A stretch of DNA of 64,000 nt from Cellulomonas sp. URHD0024. Lineage in GTDB: Bacteria; Actinomycetota; Actinomycetes; Actinomycetales; Cellulomonadaceae. The stretch's first letter is position 1; each line of letters starts with the position of its first letter. Below the pieces are notes generated by a model, which was not told the DNA's origin, searched no databases, and saw only the letters and a program-made list of their open reading frames with translations. A program made the translations under genes and the position numbers. The stretch is from positions 62,001-126,000 of the forward strand of contig NZ_AUEW01000010.1 in assembly GCF_000426185.1 (NCBI RefSeq), read 5' to 3'. Positions 8,967 through 17,999 of the stretch are shown one piece after another.

Positions 8967-11260
8967 CCGGCCGCCTGAGTCCGATCCCTCGTGGGCCACG
9001 CGCCGCTCTGGGCACCATGCTCTTGGCACTCGCCACCTGCTCCAGCCTGCTCGCCCTGCAGAACCTGATGGTGCGGGGCACCTGGCTCTCCGCGAGCTGG
9101 CTCCTCGTCGTCGTCGTCGCAGCGGTCGTCATGGGTGTCCGCGCGGTCACCCGGTCGTGGTGGGCGCCCTCGCTGGCCGGACTGGTGGTGTCGGTCACGA
9201 TCCTCCTGATCCGTTACGGCGCCACGCCCGGTCGCGTGCGGGTGCTCCCCGACGCCGGGTCGTTCCACCGCACCCTCGCCACCGCGGGCGAGGGAATCAC
9301 CGTCATCAACCAGTCGCTCGTACCCATGCAGGGCGTCCGGTCGGTGGAGCTCCTCGTCGTGACCGGCGCTCTGGCCGTCTTCCTCCTCGCTGACGCCCTG
9401 GCGATCGGGCTCGGAGCACCGGCAGCGTCCGGCCTCGCGCTCGCGACGCTCTGGATCCCCGCTGTCGCCCTCGGCTTCCCCGCGAGCGGGTGGGCCCTCG
9501 CCTGGACCGCGATGTTCTACCTCCTCCTCCTCGCCCTGAGCGCAGCCCCGGCGACCGCCCACGCGGACCAGGGGCGACGCGCGTCCGTGGCGATCTTCTC
9601 GTCGCTGGCGCTGATCATCGCCACCGTCGTCATCGGGCCGGCCGTCGCCTCGTTCCCCGGCTGGGCGTCGATGAGCCTGCCGTCCTTCGGGTCCGGACCG
9701 GTCGGCCCGCTGCAGCTCAGCGACGACCTCGACCTGCGCCAGAGCCTCGGCAGCCGTTCCGGCCAGGTCGTCATGCGCTACACCGTCAAGCCCGGGACCG
9801 CGCCCGTCGACCCGCTCACGCCGTCGCCCGCGCCGAGCGCCTCGGGCGACGCTCCCCTGGGCACCGTCTCCGCCAGGACGGTGGGCCCGCTGCGCGCCTT
9901 CACCCTCGCCAGCTTCGACGGCAGCTCTTGGCAGCGCACGGACGCCCTCGAGCCGGCGTCCTGGGATCCCGCGACCCTGCTCACGTCGGACCCGAGACTG
10001 TTCGGCACGGCACCCGACGCCGAGCGCGGGACGCTCGCGGATGTCGCCGTCGACGTGGGCGCACTTCGCGAACGTCGACTCCCCATCAGTACGTTCCCCC
10101 GCACCGTCGTCGTCGACGGAGCGTGGCAGTACGACGGTGCGCGCGACGAGGTCATCGGTCGACGCGGCACCTACAACGGCATGCCGTACTCCATGCAGGT
10201 GGAGATCCCGAAGCTCACGAAGGACGAGCTGGCGTCGGCCCGGGTGGGCGACCCCAGCGACAGCGGAACGACCCTCGAGCTCCCGAAGACGTCGCACAGC
10301 GACGACGTCGCCCGGAAGGCGCGGGAGCTGACGGCCGATGCGAAGACGCCGTACCAGCGGGCGATGGCTCTGCAGACCTTCTTCCACGCGACGTCGAACT
10401 TCACGTACGACACCCACGTGGCACCGTCACGCTCGGACGACGCCGTCTGGGACTTCCTGCAGTCGACACACGGCTACTGCGTGCAGTTCGCCACCTCCAT
10501 GACGATCATGGCGCGGACGCTCGGCATCCCGGCGCGGGTCGCCGTCGGGTTCCTGCCCGGCGAGCCCGACGACAACGGGACCTACGTCGTGACCGGGAAG
10601 CAGTCGCACGCCTGGCCCGAGCTCTACTTCGCCAACTACGGCTGGGTGCGGTTCGAACCCACGCCGGCCAGCCAGACCGGGCCGCTGCCCGCCTGGAGCG
10701 ACCCGTTCTCGGGAGCCAACTCGCCCGAGAACCCGCAGGACGAGAACGTCCCGGCAGCCAGCCCCGGTGCCTCGCAGGCGCCCGCCCCGGTGACCCCGCG
10801 CAGCAACGCCGCGGCTCAGCAGGCGAGCACGGCCTGGCTCCCGGTCGGGATCACCGTAGGCATCGTCCTCGTGGTCGCGTCGCTCGCGCTGATCCTCGTC
10901 CGCCGTCGCGCCGGCCTCCTGCCCGACCTCACGCCGGAACGGGCGTGGTTGCGAGCCCGCCGACGGCTGGCCAAACGAGGGCTGGTCTGGTCGGACTCCG
11001 ACACGCCCCGCACCGCCGTCGCGTCCGTCAACTCCCAGCTCATGACGCGCACAGGCGCAGAGCTGTCCGGCGAGTCAGCTGCCGCCCTGGTCGCCCTGGC
11101 CCGCGCAGTCGAGACCGAGCGTTACGCCCGTGAGGACGCGCAGACCGACGCAGCAGAGCTGGCGACGTGGGTGGACGCCCTCGTCGAAGGAGCAGAAGGT
11201 CTGCTCAGCGACCGCCGTCGCCGCGACGCCGTTCCCAGCGCTCCTCGAAACGGCTCATGA
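8963..11260 (+). CDS. Membrane transglutaminase-like (TgpA-type) protein
   Basis: The product has 765 residues. About six membrane helices fill the first 230 residues, then comes an extracytoplasmic region with a transglutaminase core: the nucleophile is C506 in GYCVQFATSM and H549 lies in SHAWPEL. A single membrane helix near residues 627-650 precedes a cytoplasmic tail of about 115 residues. The third catalytic acid position reads GWVRFEPT, common in this subfamily. Such proteins are encoded with MoxR and DUF58 and probably remodel envelope proteins or peptides. Its 3' end overlaps the convergent DUF3040 gene by 56 bases. Confidence 0.92.
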   Translation: MTGRLSPIPRGPRAALGTMLLALATCSSLLALQNLMVRGTWLSASWLLVVVVAAVVMGVRAVTRSWWAPSLAGLVVSVTILLIRYGATPGRVRVLPDAGSFHRTLATAGEGITVINQSLVPMQGVRSVELLVVTGALAVFLLADALAIGLGAPAASGLALATLWIPAVALGFPASGWALAWTAMFYLLLLALSAAPATAHADQGRRASVAIFSSLALIIATVVIGPAVASFPGWASMSLPSFGSGPVGPLQLSDDLDLRQSLGSRSGQVVMRYTVKPGTAPVDPLTPSPAPSASGDAPLGTVSARTVGPLRAFTLASFDGSSWQRTDALEPASWDPATLLTSDPRLFGTAPDAERGTLADVAVDVGALRERRLPISTFPRTVVVDGAWQYDGARDEVIGRRGTYNGMPYSMQVEIPKLTKDELASARVGDPSDSGTTLELPKTSHSDDVARKARELTADAKTPYQRAMALQTFFHATSNFTYDTHVAPSRSDDAVWDFLQSTHGYCVQFATSMTIMARTLGIPARVAVGFLPGEPDDNGTYVVTGKQSHAWPELYFANYGWVRFEPTPASQTGPLPAWSDPFSGANSPENPQDENVPAASPGASQAPAPVTPRSNAAAQQASTAWLPVGITVGIVLVVASLALILVRRRAGLLPDLTPERAWLRARRRLAKRGLVWSDSDTPRTAVASVNSQLMTRTGAELSGESAAALVALARAVETERYAREDAQTDAAELATWVDALVEGAEGLLSDRRRRDAVPSAPRNGS

Positions 11261-11597
11261 GGCCGGGCCGCCGCTTCTTCGCGGGCCGCACGGCACCATC
11301 TTCCTGAACCACACCACGCGGACCGGAGCGGCGGCCGCTGTGGCGCGGATCGGCGAACGCGAACGCCACCGCCGCGAACATCACGATGAATCCGACCACG
11401 CCGAGCACCGGCTGGCTGCCTGCGGCGCCGAGAACGAGCAGCAGAAGGCCGACCGCGGCACCGACGCCTGCGATCACGTACCGGCCGAACGGGCGACGCC
11501 CGCGCTGAGTCAGCGTGTTGGCGAGCCGAGGGTCGTCAGATGTCAGCTGACGTTCCATCTGCTCGAGCACACGCTGCTCGTACTCCGAGAGTGGCAT
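11205..11597 (-). CDS. DUF3040 domain-containing membrane protein
   Basis: A 130-residue actinobacterial protein of unknown function. It opens with the DUF3040 signature PLSEYEQRVLEQMERQL, has two membrane helices (about 41-60 and 65-85) and ends in a basic tail (KKRRPG...ERWERRRGDGG). The final 56 bases overlap the end of the transglutaminase gene on the other strand. It sits 39 bases downstream of dinB and could be co-transcribed with it. Confidence 0.9.
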   Translation of the reverse strand: MPLSEYEQRVLEQMERQLTSDDPRLANTLTQRGRRPFGRYVIAGVGAAVGLLLLVLGAAGSQPVLGVVGFIVMFAAVAFAFADPRHSGRRSGPRGVVQEDGAVRPAKKRRPGLMSRFEERWERRRGDGGR

Positions 11598-11636
11598 CCT
11601 GACCCCCGTTGTCAGCTGTAAGCACCTGTGTTGCCC

Positions 11637-12911
11637 TCAGGATAGATCCGCGGGAACGAAGGTGGTAGTCGAGCGTGAGGGTACTCCACCAACCTGCGTG
11701 GTCCCTGCGTGGATGGACGCGCCGCCGAAACGGCCGCGCACCCGGTCCATCGCTTGTTCGACCTCACGGCGGCCTCTCGCAGGTTCACCCACCGCCTCCT
11801 CCAACGTGGGGTGCCGGATGGTGTCCGACGCCGCCGAGAGCCCGTCCACGCGAACGCCGACGAGCCGGACCGGCAGTCCGCCGAGGTCAACACCGGCGAT
11901 CAGCTCGCGCGCCGCGAGGTAGAGCTCCCGGCCGACGTCGGTCGGCGTCTGCAAGGTCCGCGAGCGGGTCAGGGTGCGAAAGTCGGACGTCCGGATCTTG
12001 ACGCTCACGGTCCGCGTCACGAGCCCCTTGAGGCGCAGCCGGGTGGCGCACCGGTCCGCCAGGTCCCGCGCCTTCTGCTGGACGACCGCGAGGTCCGCGA
12101 CATCCACGACGAAGGTCTCCTCGGCGCTGACCGACTTCTCCGCACGATGCGGGAACACCGGCCTCGGGTCACGTCCCCACGAGAGGTCGAACAGGTGCGC
12201 ACCGGCCACCCGGCCGACTGCCTGCTGGACGGTGGTGACGTCGCTGTCGGCGAGCTCAGCGACCGTGCGGATGCCCCACCGGGCGAGCGCGGCCTCCGTT
12301 CTCTCTCCGACGCCCCACAGCGCCCCGACAGGCAGCGACCGGAGGAAGTCGACTGTGGCGCGGCGCGGGATGAGCAACACCCCGTCGGGCTTGGCATGAC
12401 CCGACGCCAGCTTGGCGACGAACTTCGTGGAACCGATGCCCACCGAGCAGGTGATCCCGTAGTGCTCGTGGACGCGGCGCCGGATCAGCGCCGCGATCAC
12501 GGTGGGCGGCCCCAGACGTCGGCGGGCTCCGGCCACGTCCAGGAACGCCTCGTCCACGCTGACCTGCTCCACGAGCGCCGTCACGTCCCCGAGAAGCCGC
12601 ATGACGCCCGTGGAGACCTCGTGGTAGGCGTGGTGGTCAGGTGGGACGACGATCGCCTGTGGGCACTGGCGCAACGCCGCCGACATGGGCATCGCCGCGT
12701 GCACGCCGAACGCCCTGGCCTCGTAGGTGGCCGCGAGAACGACACCCCGGGCCGCTCCCCCGACGACGACCGGTAGCCCGCGAAGCTGCGGACGACGGGC
12801 CAGCTCGACCGATGCGAAGAACGCGTCCATGTCGACGTGCAAGATCGAGCAGCCGTCCTCCTCGCGTCCCCAGTCGCGGTTGGCCACCGCCGACCGGGGC
12901 GCGCGACTCAT
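11637..12911 (-). CDS. dinB: DNA polymerase IV (Y-family translesion polymerase)
   Basis: DinB copies past damaged bases and is error-prone. The 424-residue product has the Y-family catalytic signature HVDMDAFFASVE (acidic residues D27 and D29), SVDEAFLDV, the helix-hairpin-helix region (GVGERTEAALARWGIRTVAELAD) and the little-finger domain. It lacks an obvious C-terminal beta-clamp peptide that I can be sure of. Its ATG overlaps the stop of the HEPN gene by 4 bases, so it should share that gene's SOS promoter. Confidence 0.95.
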   Translation of the reverse strand: MSRAPRSAVANRDWGREEDGCSILHVDMDAFFASVELARRPQLRGLPVVVGGAARGVVLAATYEARAFGVHAAMPMSAALRQCPQAIVVPPDHHAYHEVSTGVMRLLGDVTALVEQVSVDEAFLDVAGARRRLGPPTVIAALIRRRVHEHYGITCSVGIGSTKFVAKLASGHAKPDGVLLIPRRATVDFLRSLPVGALWGVGERTEAALARWGIRTVAELADSDVTTVQQAVGRVAGAHLFDLSWGRDPRPVFPHRAEKSVSAEETFVVDVADLAVVQQKARDLADRCATRLRLKGLVTRTVSVKIRTSDFRTLTRSRTLQTPTDVGRELYLAARELIAGVDLGGLPVRLVGVRVDGLSAASDTIRHPTLEEAVGEPARGRREVEQAMDRVRGRFGGASIHAGTTQVGGVPSRSTTTFVPADLS

Positions 12912-13378
12912 GACGCCTGCAGGGCGTGGACGTCCCCACGGAGGTGGTGGTGGCCGACCCCGTCCCCGTGCACGGCCGTGCGCGCGGCATCCACGAAGTC
13001 CTCCGCCCAGAAGAGCGCCTGCTCGGCCCGCCCAGCGGAGAGCTCCTCGAACCGCCCGGCGTCAACGGCCGACCGCAGCGGCGCGGCGTCGGCGAAGTAC
13101 GCCGACCAGGCAGCCAGCTCCGGAGCCGCCGCGTCCAGCAGCTGCCAGACGGTCCGCAACGCCTGGCGGCCCGGCCGCGTCGGCGCCGTCCGGGCAGCGA
13201 CGACCGCCGCACCGGCCCGCAGTGCGGCCAGGTGGGCGTGGGTGAACAGCTCCCACGCCTCGCCGGAGAGCTGCGCGGCGACGAGCTCGGCGTCGGCGCG
13301 ACGGAGCAGCTCGGCGGCACGGGTGGACTGCGGACCGGCCGAGGCCCCCACGGACCTGCTGTCGAGCTGCTGTGCCAT
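12908..13378 (-). CDS. SAV_6107-family HEPN domain protein
   Basis: A 156-residue alpha-helical protein of the SAV_6107-type HEPN family, which is repeatedly found in front of dinB in actinobacteria. Its function is unknown; HEPN folds include RNases and nucleotide-binding helpers, but I do not see a clear R-x4-6-H RNase motif. I start at ATG 13378 because GGGAGG lies 5 bases upstream (13389-13384). An upstream in-frame ATG (13414) would lie inside the predicted -10. The gene is overlapped by dinB and controlled by a LexA box. Confidence 0.85.
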   Translation of the reverse strand: MAQQLDSRSVGASAGPQSTRAAELLRRADAELVAAQLSGEAWELFTHAHLAALRAGAAVVAARTAPTRPGRQALRTVWQLLDAAAPELAAWSAYFADAAPLRSAVDAGRFEELSAGRAEQALFWAEDFVDAARTAVHGDGVGHHHLRGDVHALQAS

Positions 13379-13413
13379 CACGGCCTCCCTGGTCGTCTGC
13401 GAACCGTCCCTCA

Positions 13414-13442
13414 AGCATCGAACACTTGTTCGATGCTGTCAA
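13414..13442 (-). promoter_or_regulatory. SOS promoter of the HEPN-dinB operon
   Basis: On the minus strand, a perfect TTGACA -35 (13442-13437), 17 bases, then GATGCT (13419-13414). The LexA box fills the spacer. The predicted transcript starts about 29 bases before the ATG chosen for the HEPN gene and includes its ribosome site. Confidence 0.65.
13418..13433. promoter_or_regulatory. LexA (SOS) box between the HEPN-dinB operon and the spermidine-synthase-like gene
   Basis: TCGAACACTTGTTCGA is a perfect match to the actinobacterial/Gram-positive LexA form TCGAAC-N4-GTTCGA. It lies between -35 and -10 of the HEPN-dinB promoter, and also directly upstream of the -10 region of the plus-strand gene at 13469. 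Confidence 0.85.
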
Positions 13443-13468
13443 CCTCCGGCGGCCCGTACCGTGGGCCC

Positions 13469-14353
13469 ATGCCCGCTCGCGATCGAACCTCCCGCCGGAG
13501 CACAGGCTCGCAGCGACCACCCACACGCGCGGCGGTGCGGGCCCTCTGGCCGACCGGACCGATGCCGATCTCCACGGGCACGGTCGAGCTGGAGCGCGAC
13601 CCGGACGACCCCGACGGCGTCACCGTGCTGGTCAACGGCGTGCCGAGCTCCTATCTCGACCTCGCCGACCCCACGCGCCTGGTCTTCGAGTACATGCAGC
13701 AGATGGCGGAGGTCATCGACCGGGTCGGTCTCGCGGGCGGCCCCCTCGACGTCGTGCACCTCGGCGCCGCCGGGTGCGCGCTGGCACGCGCGATCGACGC
13801 CGAGCGGCCCGGCTCGCGACAGCTGGCGATCGAGCTGGACACAGCCCTGCCCGAGCTGGTGCGGGGCTGGTTCGACCTCCCCCGCGCGCCCGCGCTGCGG
13901 ATCCGGGCCGGCGACGCCCGGGCGGAGCTGGAGAAGCTTCCCGACGCGTCGGCCGACGTCGTGATCCGCGACGTCTTCGCAGGCGACGTCACCCCGGGGC
14001 ACGTCCGGACCCGTGAGATGGTCGCGCAGGTGGCACGTGTCCTTCGCCCGGGCGGGGTCTACCTGGTCAACACGGCCGACCGACCCCCGCTGGCCGGCGC
14101 CAGGGCCGAGGTCGCCACGATCGACCGACACTTCGCCGACGTGGCCGTCATCGCGGAGCCTGGGCTGCTGCGCGGGCGCGGCTACGGCAACCTCGTCGTC
14201 GCGGCGACCGACCACCCCGACCTGCTGGCGTCCTCGGCTCTCGCGCGTGGCATACGCAGCCTGCCGGCACCGGCCCGGCTGCTCCGCGAGGAGGAGCTCG
14301 TCGGCTTCGTCGCCGGCGCTCCGGAGCTGCGCGACGGACCGCCCGTGACGTGA
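13469..14353 (+). CDS. Spermidine-synthase-like SAM/dcSAM-binding Rossmann protein
   Basis: The 294-residue product has a spermine/spermidine synthase-type Rossmann fold: VVHLGAAGCALARAI (about 90-104) for nucleotide binding, AIELDTALPELV, then DVVIRDVFAGDVTPGHVRT and the carrier-protein-like LRPGGVYLVNTAD. Membrane helices are absent. Whether it makes polyamines or is a methyltransferase relative cannot be told from sequence. I start at ATG 13469 because TACCGT (13457-13462) lies 6 bases before it, a leaderless arrangement; ATG 13562 is the alternative. A LexA box abuts this promoter, so it may be SOS-regulated. Confidence 0.78.
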   Translation: MPARDRTSRRSTGSQRPPTRAAVRALWPTGPMPISTGTVELERDPDDPDGVTVLVNGVPSSYLDLADPTRLVFEYMQQMAEVIDRVGLAGGPLDVVHLGAAGCALARAIDAERPGSRQLAIELDTALPELVRGWFDLPRAPALRIRAGDARAELEKLPDASADVVIRDVFAGDVTPGHVRTREMVAQVARVLRPGGVYLVNTADRPPLAGARAEVATIDRHFADVAVIAEPGLLRGRGYGNLVVAATDHPDLLASSALARGIRSLPAPARLLREEELVGFVAGAPELRDGPPVT

Positions 14354-14365
14354 CGCCCGCAGGAC

Positions 14366-14410
14366 GACGACAGGCTGCATCCCCGGGTCCGGGGCATGCA
14401 GCCTGTCGTC
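14366..14410. terminator. Bidirectional terminator between the spermidine-synthase-like gene and csp
   Basis: A perfect 15-bp inverted repeat (14366-14380 with 14396-14410), extended by a bulged four-base CCCC/GGGG pairing. It lies between two convergent genes with only about 75 bases between their stops. There is no clear U-tract on either side. Confidence 0.8.
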
Positions 14411-14430
14411 AGGTCGTGCGGGAGATCAGG

Positions 14431-14634
14431 TCAGAGCGGGCGGACGCTCTCGGCCTGCGGGCCCTTGGCGCCCTGCGTGATCTCGAACTCGACGCGCTGG
14501 CCCTCGTCGAGGCTGCGGTAGCCCGAGGAGTCGATGGCGGAGTAGTGGACGAAGACGTCGGCGCCGCCGCCGTCCTGGGCGATGAACCCGTAGCCCTTCT
14601 CAGCGTTGAACCACTTGACAGCACCCTGTGCCAT
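14431..14634 (-). CDS. Cold-shock protein, CspA family
   Basis: A 67-residue single OB-fold protein that binds single-stranded RNA and DNA. Both nucleic acid-binding motifs are intact: [12 protein letters not shown] (RNP1) and VFVHYSAI (RNP2). It ends AESVRPL as in actinobacterial CspA-type proteins. An AAGGAA ribosome site lies just upstream. The region between it and the PAC2 gene (14635-14897) is 263 bases and probably includes its promoter and a long leader, as is usual for csp genes. Several paralogues usually exist, so I give no number. Confidence 0.95.
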   Translation of the reverse strand: MAQGAVKWFNAEKGYGFIAQDGGGADVFVHYSAIDSSGYRSLDEGQRVEFEITQGAKGPQAESVRPL

Positions 14635-14897
14635 GTTCGTTTCCTTCTGTTCCCACCGGTGGCGGCGCCGACCCTGCTGTCCGCGCCGTGCCGCAATGCC
14701 TCACGTCCTGCACCGGGTGACCCAGCCGAGAACGACTGGTCGGAACCGCTCCCCAGGCGCGAACGCCCAGGTCACGAGGCCGGTCAAGCGAGTCCGTCAC
14801 TGCAACGGGTGCATCTTTGCATCGGTGCTGTGGGCTGCGCCACGTTTTCGTCCATCCGGCAGCCCGCTGAACGCAACGATTGCGTAAAGGTCCTCCG
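14635..14897 (-). promoter_or_regulatory. Upstream region of the cold-shock gene
   Basis: No gene is visible here. The stretch holds the expected csp leader and promoter, but I could not fix the -10 and -35. At 14871-14885 lies a perfect inverted repeat, ACGCAA-CGA-TTGCGT, which may be an operator. Confidence 0.35.
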
Positions 14898-15830
14898 TCA
14901 GGCGGGTCCGCCGTCACCCTGCTGGGCCAGGAAGCGCTCGAACTCGGCACCCAGCTCGTCGGCTGTCGGGAGGTCCGAGGAGCCCGCGAGCAGGCTCGTC
15001 CGGCCGATGCTGCGCGTGAACGCGTCGTACTGCTCCTCGAGCGCGTGGACCACCGCGGCGACGTCCTCGGACGCGTCGACCTGGCGCTGGATCTCCTCCA
15101 TCGCCTCGTCGGCGGCCGGCGTGAGGGACTCGACGTTCAGCTCGAGGCCGGTGGCGCCCTCCACCTTCTGCAACGCGGCCTGGCTTGCCTGCGGGAACGC
15201 CGACTGGGCGAGGTAGTGCGGCACGTGGACGGCGAAGCCGAGGGCGTCGTGCCCGTTCTGACCGAGGCGGAGCTCGAGCAGCGCGCTCGCACTCGCGGGT
15301 ACCTGCACCGTGCCGAACCACGACGGGTGGTCGGCGACGAGCTCGGGGCGCGTGGCGTGTGCCGTCACGGACAGCGGGCGCGTGTGCGGGATACCCATCG
15401 GGATGCCGTGCAGACCGACGGTGAGGGACACGTCGAACCGCTCGACGATCTGCCGTACGGCGGCGACGTAGCGCTCCCACTGGACGTCGGGCTCGACGCC
15501 GTGCAGGAGGAGGAACGGGACGCCGTTGGTGTCCTCGACGACGTCGACGACGAGCTCGGGCTCGGCATACGAGGCCCACGTCGTCTGGTCGAAGGTCATG
15601 AGCGGACGACGCGAGCGGTAGTCGAGCAGCTGGTCGACGTCGAACGTGGCCAGCCGGGTGGTCGTGAGCTCGTCGAGGAGGTGCTCGGCAGCAAGCTGGC
15701 CGGCGTTCCCGGCGTCGACGAAGCCGCGGACGGCGTGCACGAGAACCGGACCCCCACCGTGGGCGGTGCGTGCCTCCACCTGGGCGGCCACCTCGGGGTC
15801 CACGTCGTAGATATCGCTCGGGTTCAGCAT
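14898..15830 (-). CDS. PAC2 family protein
   Basis: This 310-residue protein belongs to the PAC2 family, related in fold to the eukaryotic proteasome-assembly chaperone; it is widespread in actinobacteria and of unknown function. Typical elements are VLVHAVRGFVDAGNAGQLAAEHLL near the N-terminus and FLLLHGVEPDVQWERYVAAV. I start at ATG 15830 (MLNPSDIYDV); a longer reading frame upstream adds a low-complexity stretch without family support. The last 60 residues are probably helical. Confidence 0.87.
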   Translation of the reverse strand: MLNPSDIYDVDPEVAAQVEARTAHGGGPVLVHAVRGFVDAGNAGQLAAEHLLDELTTTRLATFDVDQLLDYRSRRPLMTFDQTTWASYAEPELVVDVVEDTNGVPFLLLHGVEPDVQWERYVAAVRQIVERFDVSLTVGLHGIPMGIPHTRPLSVTAHATRPELVADHPSWFGTVQVPASASALLELRLGQNGHDALGFAVHVPHYLAQSAFPQASQAALQKVEGATGLELNVESLTPAADEAMEEIQRQVDASEDVAAVVHALEEQYDAFTRSIGRTSLLAGSSDLPTADELGAEFERFLAQQGDGGPA

Positions 15831-15972
15831 GCTCGTCTCATCTCCGTCCGGGGCGAGGGGCAGTCGACACGATCCACGGCCCATCGTTCTGAGCCGGCGC
15901 GCAACCCCTGCCGTTCCGGCTCAACGCCGCGTCGCTGAGACTTGTTCCGGGACCTGTGCCGGGCGCGGGGGC

Positions 15973-16410
15973 TCAGCGACCCGGGAGTCGGACGACCTCG
16001 ACGAAGAACTCGTCGATGTGCCGGACGACCTCGATGAACCGGTCGAAGTCGACCGGCTTCGTCACGTAGGCGTTGGCGTGGAGCGCATAGCTGCGGACCA
16101 CGTCCTCCTCCGCCTCGGACGTCGTCAGGACCACGACGGGGATGTGGCGCAGCGTCGCGTCCGACTTGATCGCCTCGAGGACCTCCCGGCCGTCCATCTT
16201 CGGCAGGTTCAGGTCCAGCAGGATCAGGTCGGGGGTCGGAGCCTCCGCGTGCTCGCCCGTCTTGCGCAGGAAGTCGAGTGCCGCGGCACCGTCGGCGACG
16301 ACGGAGAGCCGGTTGCGCACCTTGTTGTCGGCGAACGCCTCACGGGTCATCAGCACGTCGCCCGGGTCGTCCTCGACCAGCAGGACGTCGATGACCTTCG
16401 TGTCGTTCAT
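15973..16410 (-). CDS. Single-domain response regulator
   Basis: The 145-residue product is a receiver domain only: acidic pocket E13-D14-D15, phospho-acceptor D66 ([11 protein letters not shown]), conserved Thr in [10 protein letters not shown] and Lys in YVTKPVDFD. There is no output domain. It resembles receivers paired with phytochrome-class kinases such as Rcp1. Its ATG overlaps the stop of the histidine kinase gene by 4 bases, so the kinase upstream is its likely partner. Confidence 0.92.
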   Translation of the reverse strand: MNDTKVIDVLLVEDDPGDVLMTREAFADNKVRNRLSVVADGAAALDFLRKTGEHAEAPTPDLILLDLNLPKMDGREVLEAIKSDATLRHIPVVVLTTSEAEEDVVRSYALHANAYVTKPVDFDRFIEVVRHIDEFFVEVVRLPGR

Positions 16411-17999
16411 GCGTGCTCGCTCTCAGTCGGTTCGGGGGCGGCCGGCAGGGTCCACCGAATGCAGGTTCCCTCGGTGCCCGAGGTGTCGATGCCGATCTGT
16501 CCACCGTGGAACTCGACGATCCTCTTGCAGAGCGCGAGGCCGATTCCCGTGCCCGCGTACACGTCTTTCGGGTGCAGCCGCTGGAAGATGACGAAGACCC
16601 GCTCCGCGTACTGGTCGTCGATCCCGATGCCGTTGTCCCGGCACTCGAGCTCCCAGTAGTCTCCCACGCGACGTGCACCGATGTGGACCCTCGGCGGGCG
16701 CTCCGGCGCCCGGAACTTCAGGGAGTTCCCGACGAGGTTCTGGAGCAGCTGCACCAGCAACGGTGCCTCTCCCCGCACCACCGGCAGAGGGTCGTGGGTC
16801 ACGACCGCGCCCGACTCGGTGACGGACTCGTCGAGATGCTCGAGGGCGCGCTTCAACGCGTCACCGAGGTCGACGTCGGACATCTCGACACCGAGGCGGC
16901 CGACTCGCGAGAACCCCAGCAGGTCCTGGATGAGCTGCTGCATGCGCTTGGCTCCGTCGACGGCGAACTCGATGTACTGGTCCGCGCGTTCGTCCAGCTG
17001 CTCGCCGTACCGCTTCTGCAGGAGCTGCGTGAAGCTGGCGACCTTGCGCAACGGCTCCTGAAGGTCGTGCGACGCGACGTAGGCGAACTGCTCCAGGTCC
17101 CGGTTCGAGCGGCGGAGCTCCTCGGCCTGCTCCGTCAGACGTGCGTGCGCGCTCTCGATCTCCGCGCGGGACGACTCGAGCACCTGGACCTGCGCGACGA
17201 GCGCTACCCGCATCCGCTCGACGTCGGCGGCCAGGTCCGTGATCTCACCAGGGCCCGTCACCTCGACGGCGTGCCCGAGGTCGCCCGACGACACCGCACG
17301 GGCGTCGGACGCGAGGTCGTCGAGAGGCTCGAGGATCCACCGCCGGAGGGTCACCCACAGCGCGATGCCGAGGGCGACGGCGGCCAGCACCAGGAGCCCG
17401 ACCGTCGCACCGGCGACCCAGGTCCACCTCTGCAGCTCGGCGAGCGTACCGGCGCGGCGCTCCTTGAGCAGGTCCGCATACGCCGTCGCGGCCTGGCGGG
17501 CCTGGTCGAACAGGATCCGCCCTTCCTCGACCTGGGCGGGGGCGACCTCGGCCGGCCCGCCGGCGCGCACCTGCGCGATCACAGGTGCGGCGAACTGCTC
17601 GTTCCACTTCTGGCCCGCTTCGGCGACGGCCTGGGCTGCGGCGACGACCGCCTGGTCGCTGCCGTTGGCCGCCGCCTCCTCGGCGAGGGTGCGGTAGGAG
17701 AGGTCGTCGGACGTGGAGCGCTCGTACGGCCCCAGCGTGACGGGGTCACCGGTGAGCGCGAAACCGCGGACAGCCGTCTCGGAGTCGACGAGCTGGATGT
17801 ATGCGCCGTCCGCCCGGGAGATCGCGAGGAACAACGTCTGGGTGACCTCGTCCTGCCGGTCCACGAGCCGGTCGAGCACCAGGGCGGTGCCGATCGCCAC
17901 GATCGCCAGCACGGCGCCGGCCGCGATCAGCCACCCCCGGAGCCGGCGGCGCAGGGTCGTCGAGGACCGCCGGGCGCGCGCCGGTGGGGCAGCGCTCAC
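16407..17999 (-). CDS. CHASE3-HAMP sensor histidine kinase
   Basis: A 530-residue membrane kinase. The first membrane helix (about 23-43) and the second (about 205-226) flank a CHASE3-like sensor region. A HAMP linker, a coiled coil, a HisKA dimerisation domain with phospho-acceptor H311 ([14 protein letters not shown]) and a HATPase domain ([31 protein letters not shown]) follow. I start it at GTG 17999, whose GTGA overlaps the TGA of the phosphatase gene. The kinase type is that seen beside single-domain receivers and REC-PP2C phosphatases in actinobacteria. The signal sensed is unknown. Confidence 0.93.
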   Translation of the reverse strand: MSAAPPARARRSSTTLRRRLRGWLIAAGAVLAIVAIGTALVLDRLVDRQDEVTQTLFLAISRADGAYIQLVDSETAVRGFALTGDPVTLGPYERSTSDDLSYRTLAEEAAANGSDQAVVAAAQAVAEAGQKWNEQFAAPVIAQVRAGGPAEVAPAQVEEGRILFDQARQAATAYADLLKERRAGTLAELQRWTWVAGATVGLLVLAAVALGIALWVTLRRWILEPLDDLASDARAVSSGDLGHAVEVTGPGEITDLAADVERMRVALVAQVQVLESSRAEIESAHARLTEQAEELRRSNRDLEQFAYVASHDLQEPLRKVASFTQLLQKRYGEQLDERADQYIEFAVDGAKRMQQLIQDLLGFSRVGRLGVEMSDVDLGDALKRALEHLDESVTESGAVVTHDPLPVVRGEAPLLVQLLQNLVGNSLKFRAPERPPRVHIGARRVGDYWELECRDNGIGIDDQYAERVFVIFQRLHPKDVYAGTGIGLALCKRIVEFHGGQIGIDTSGTEGTCIRWTLPAAPEPTESEHA

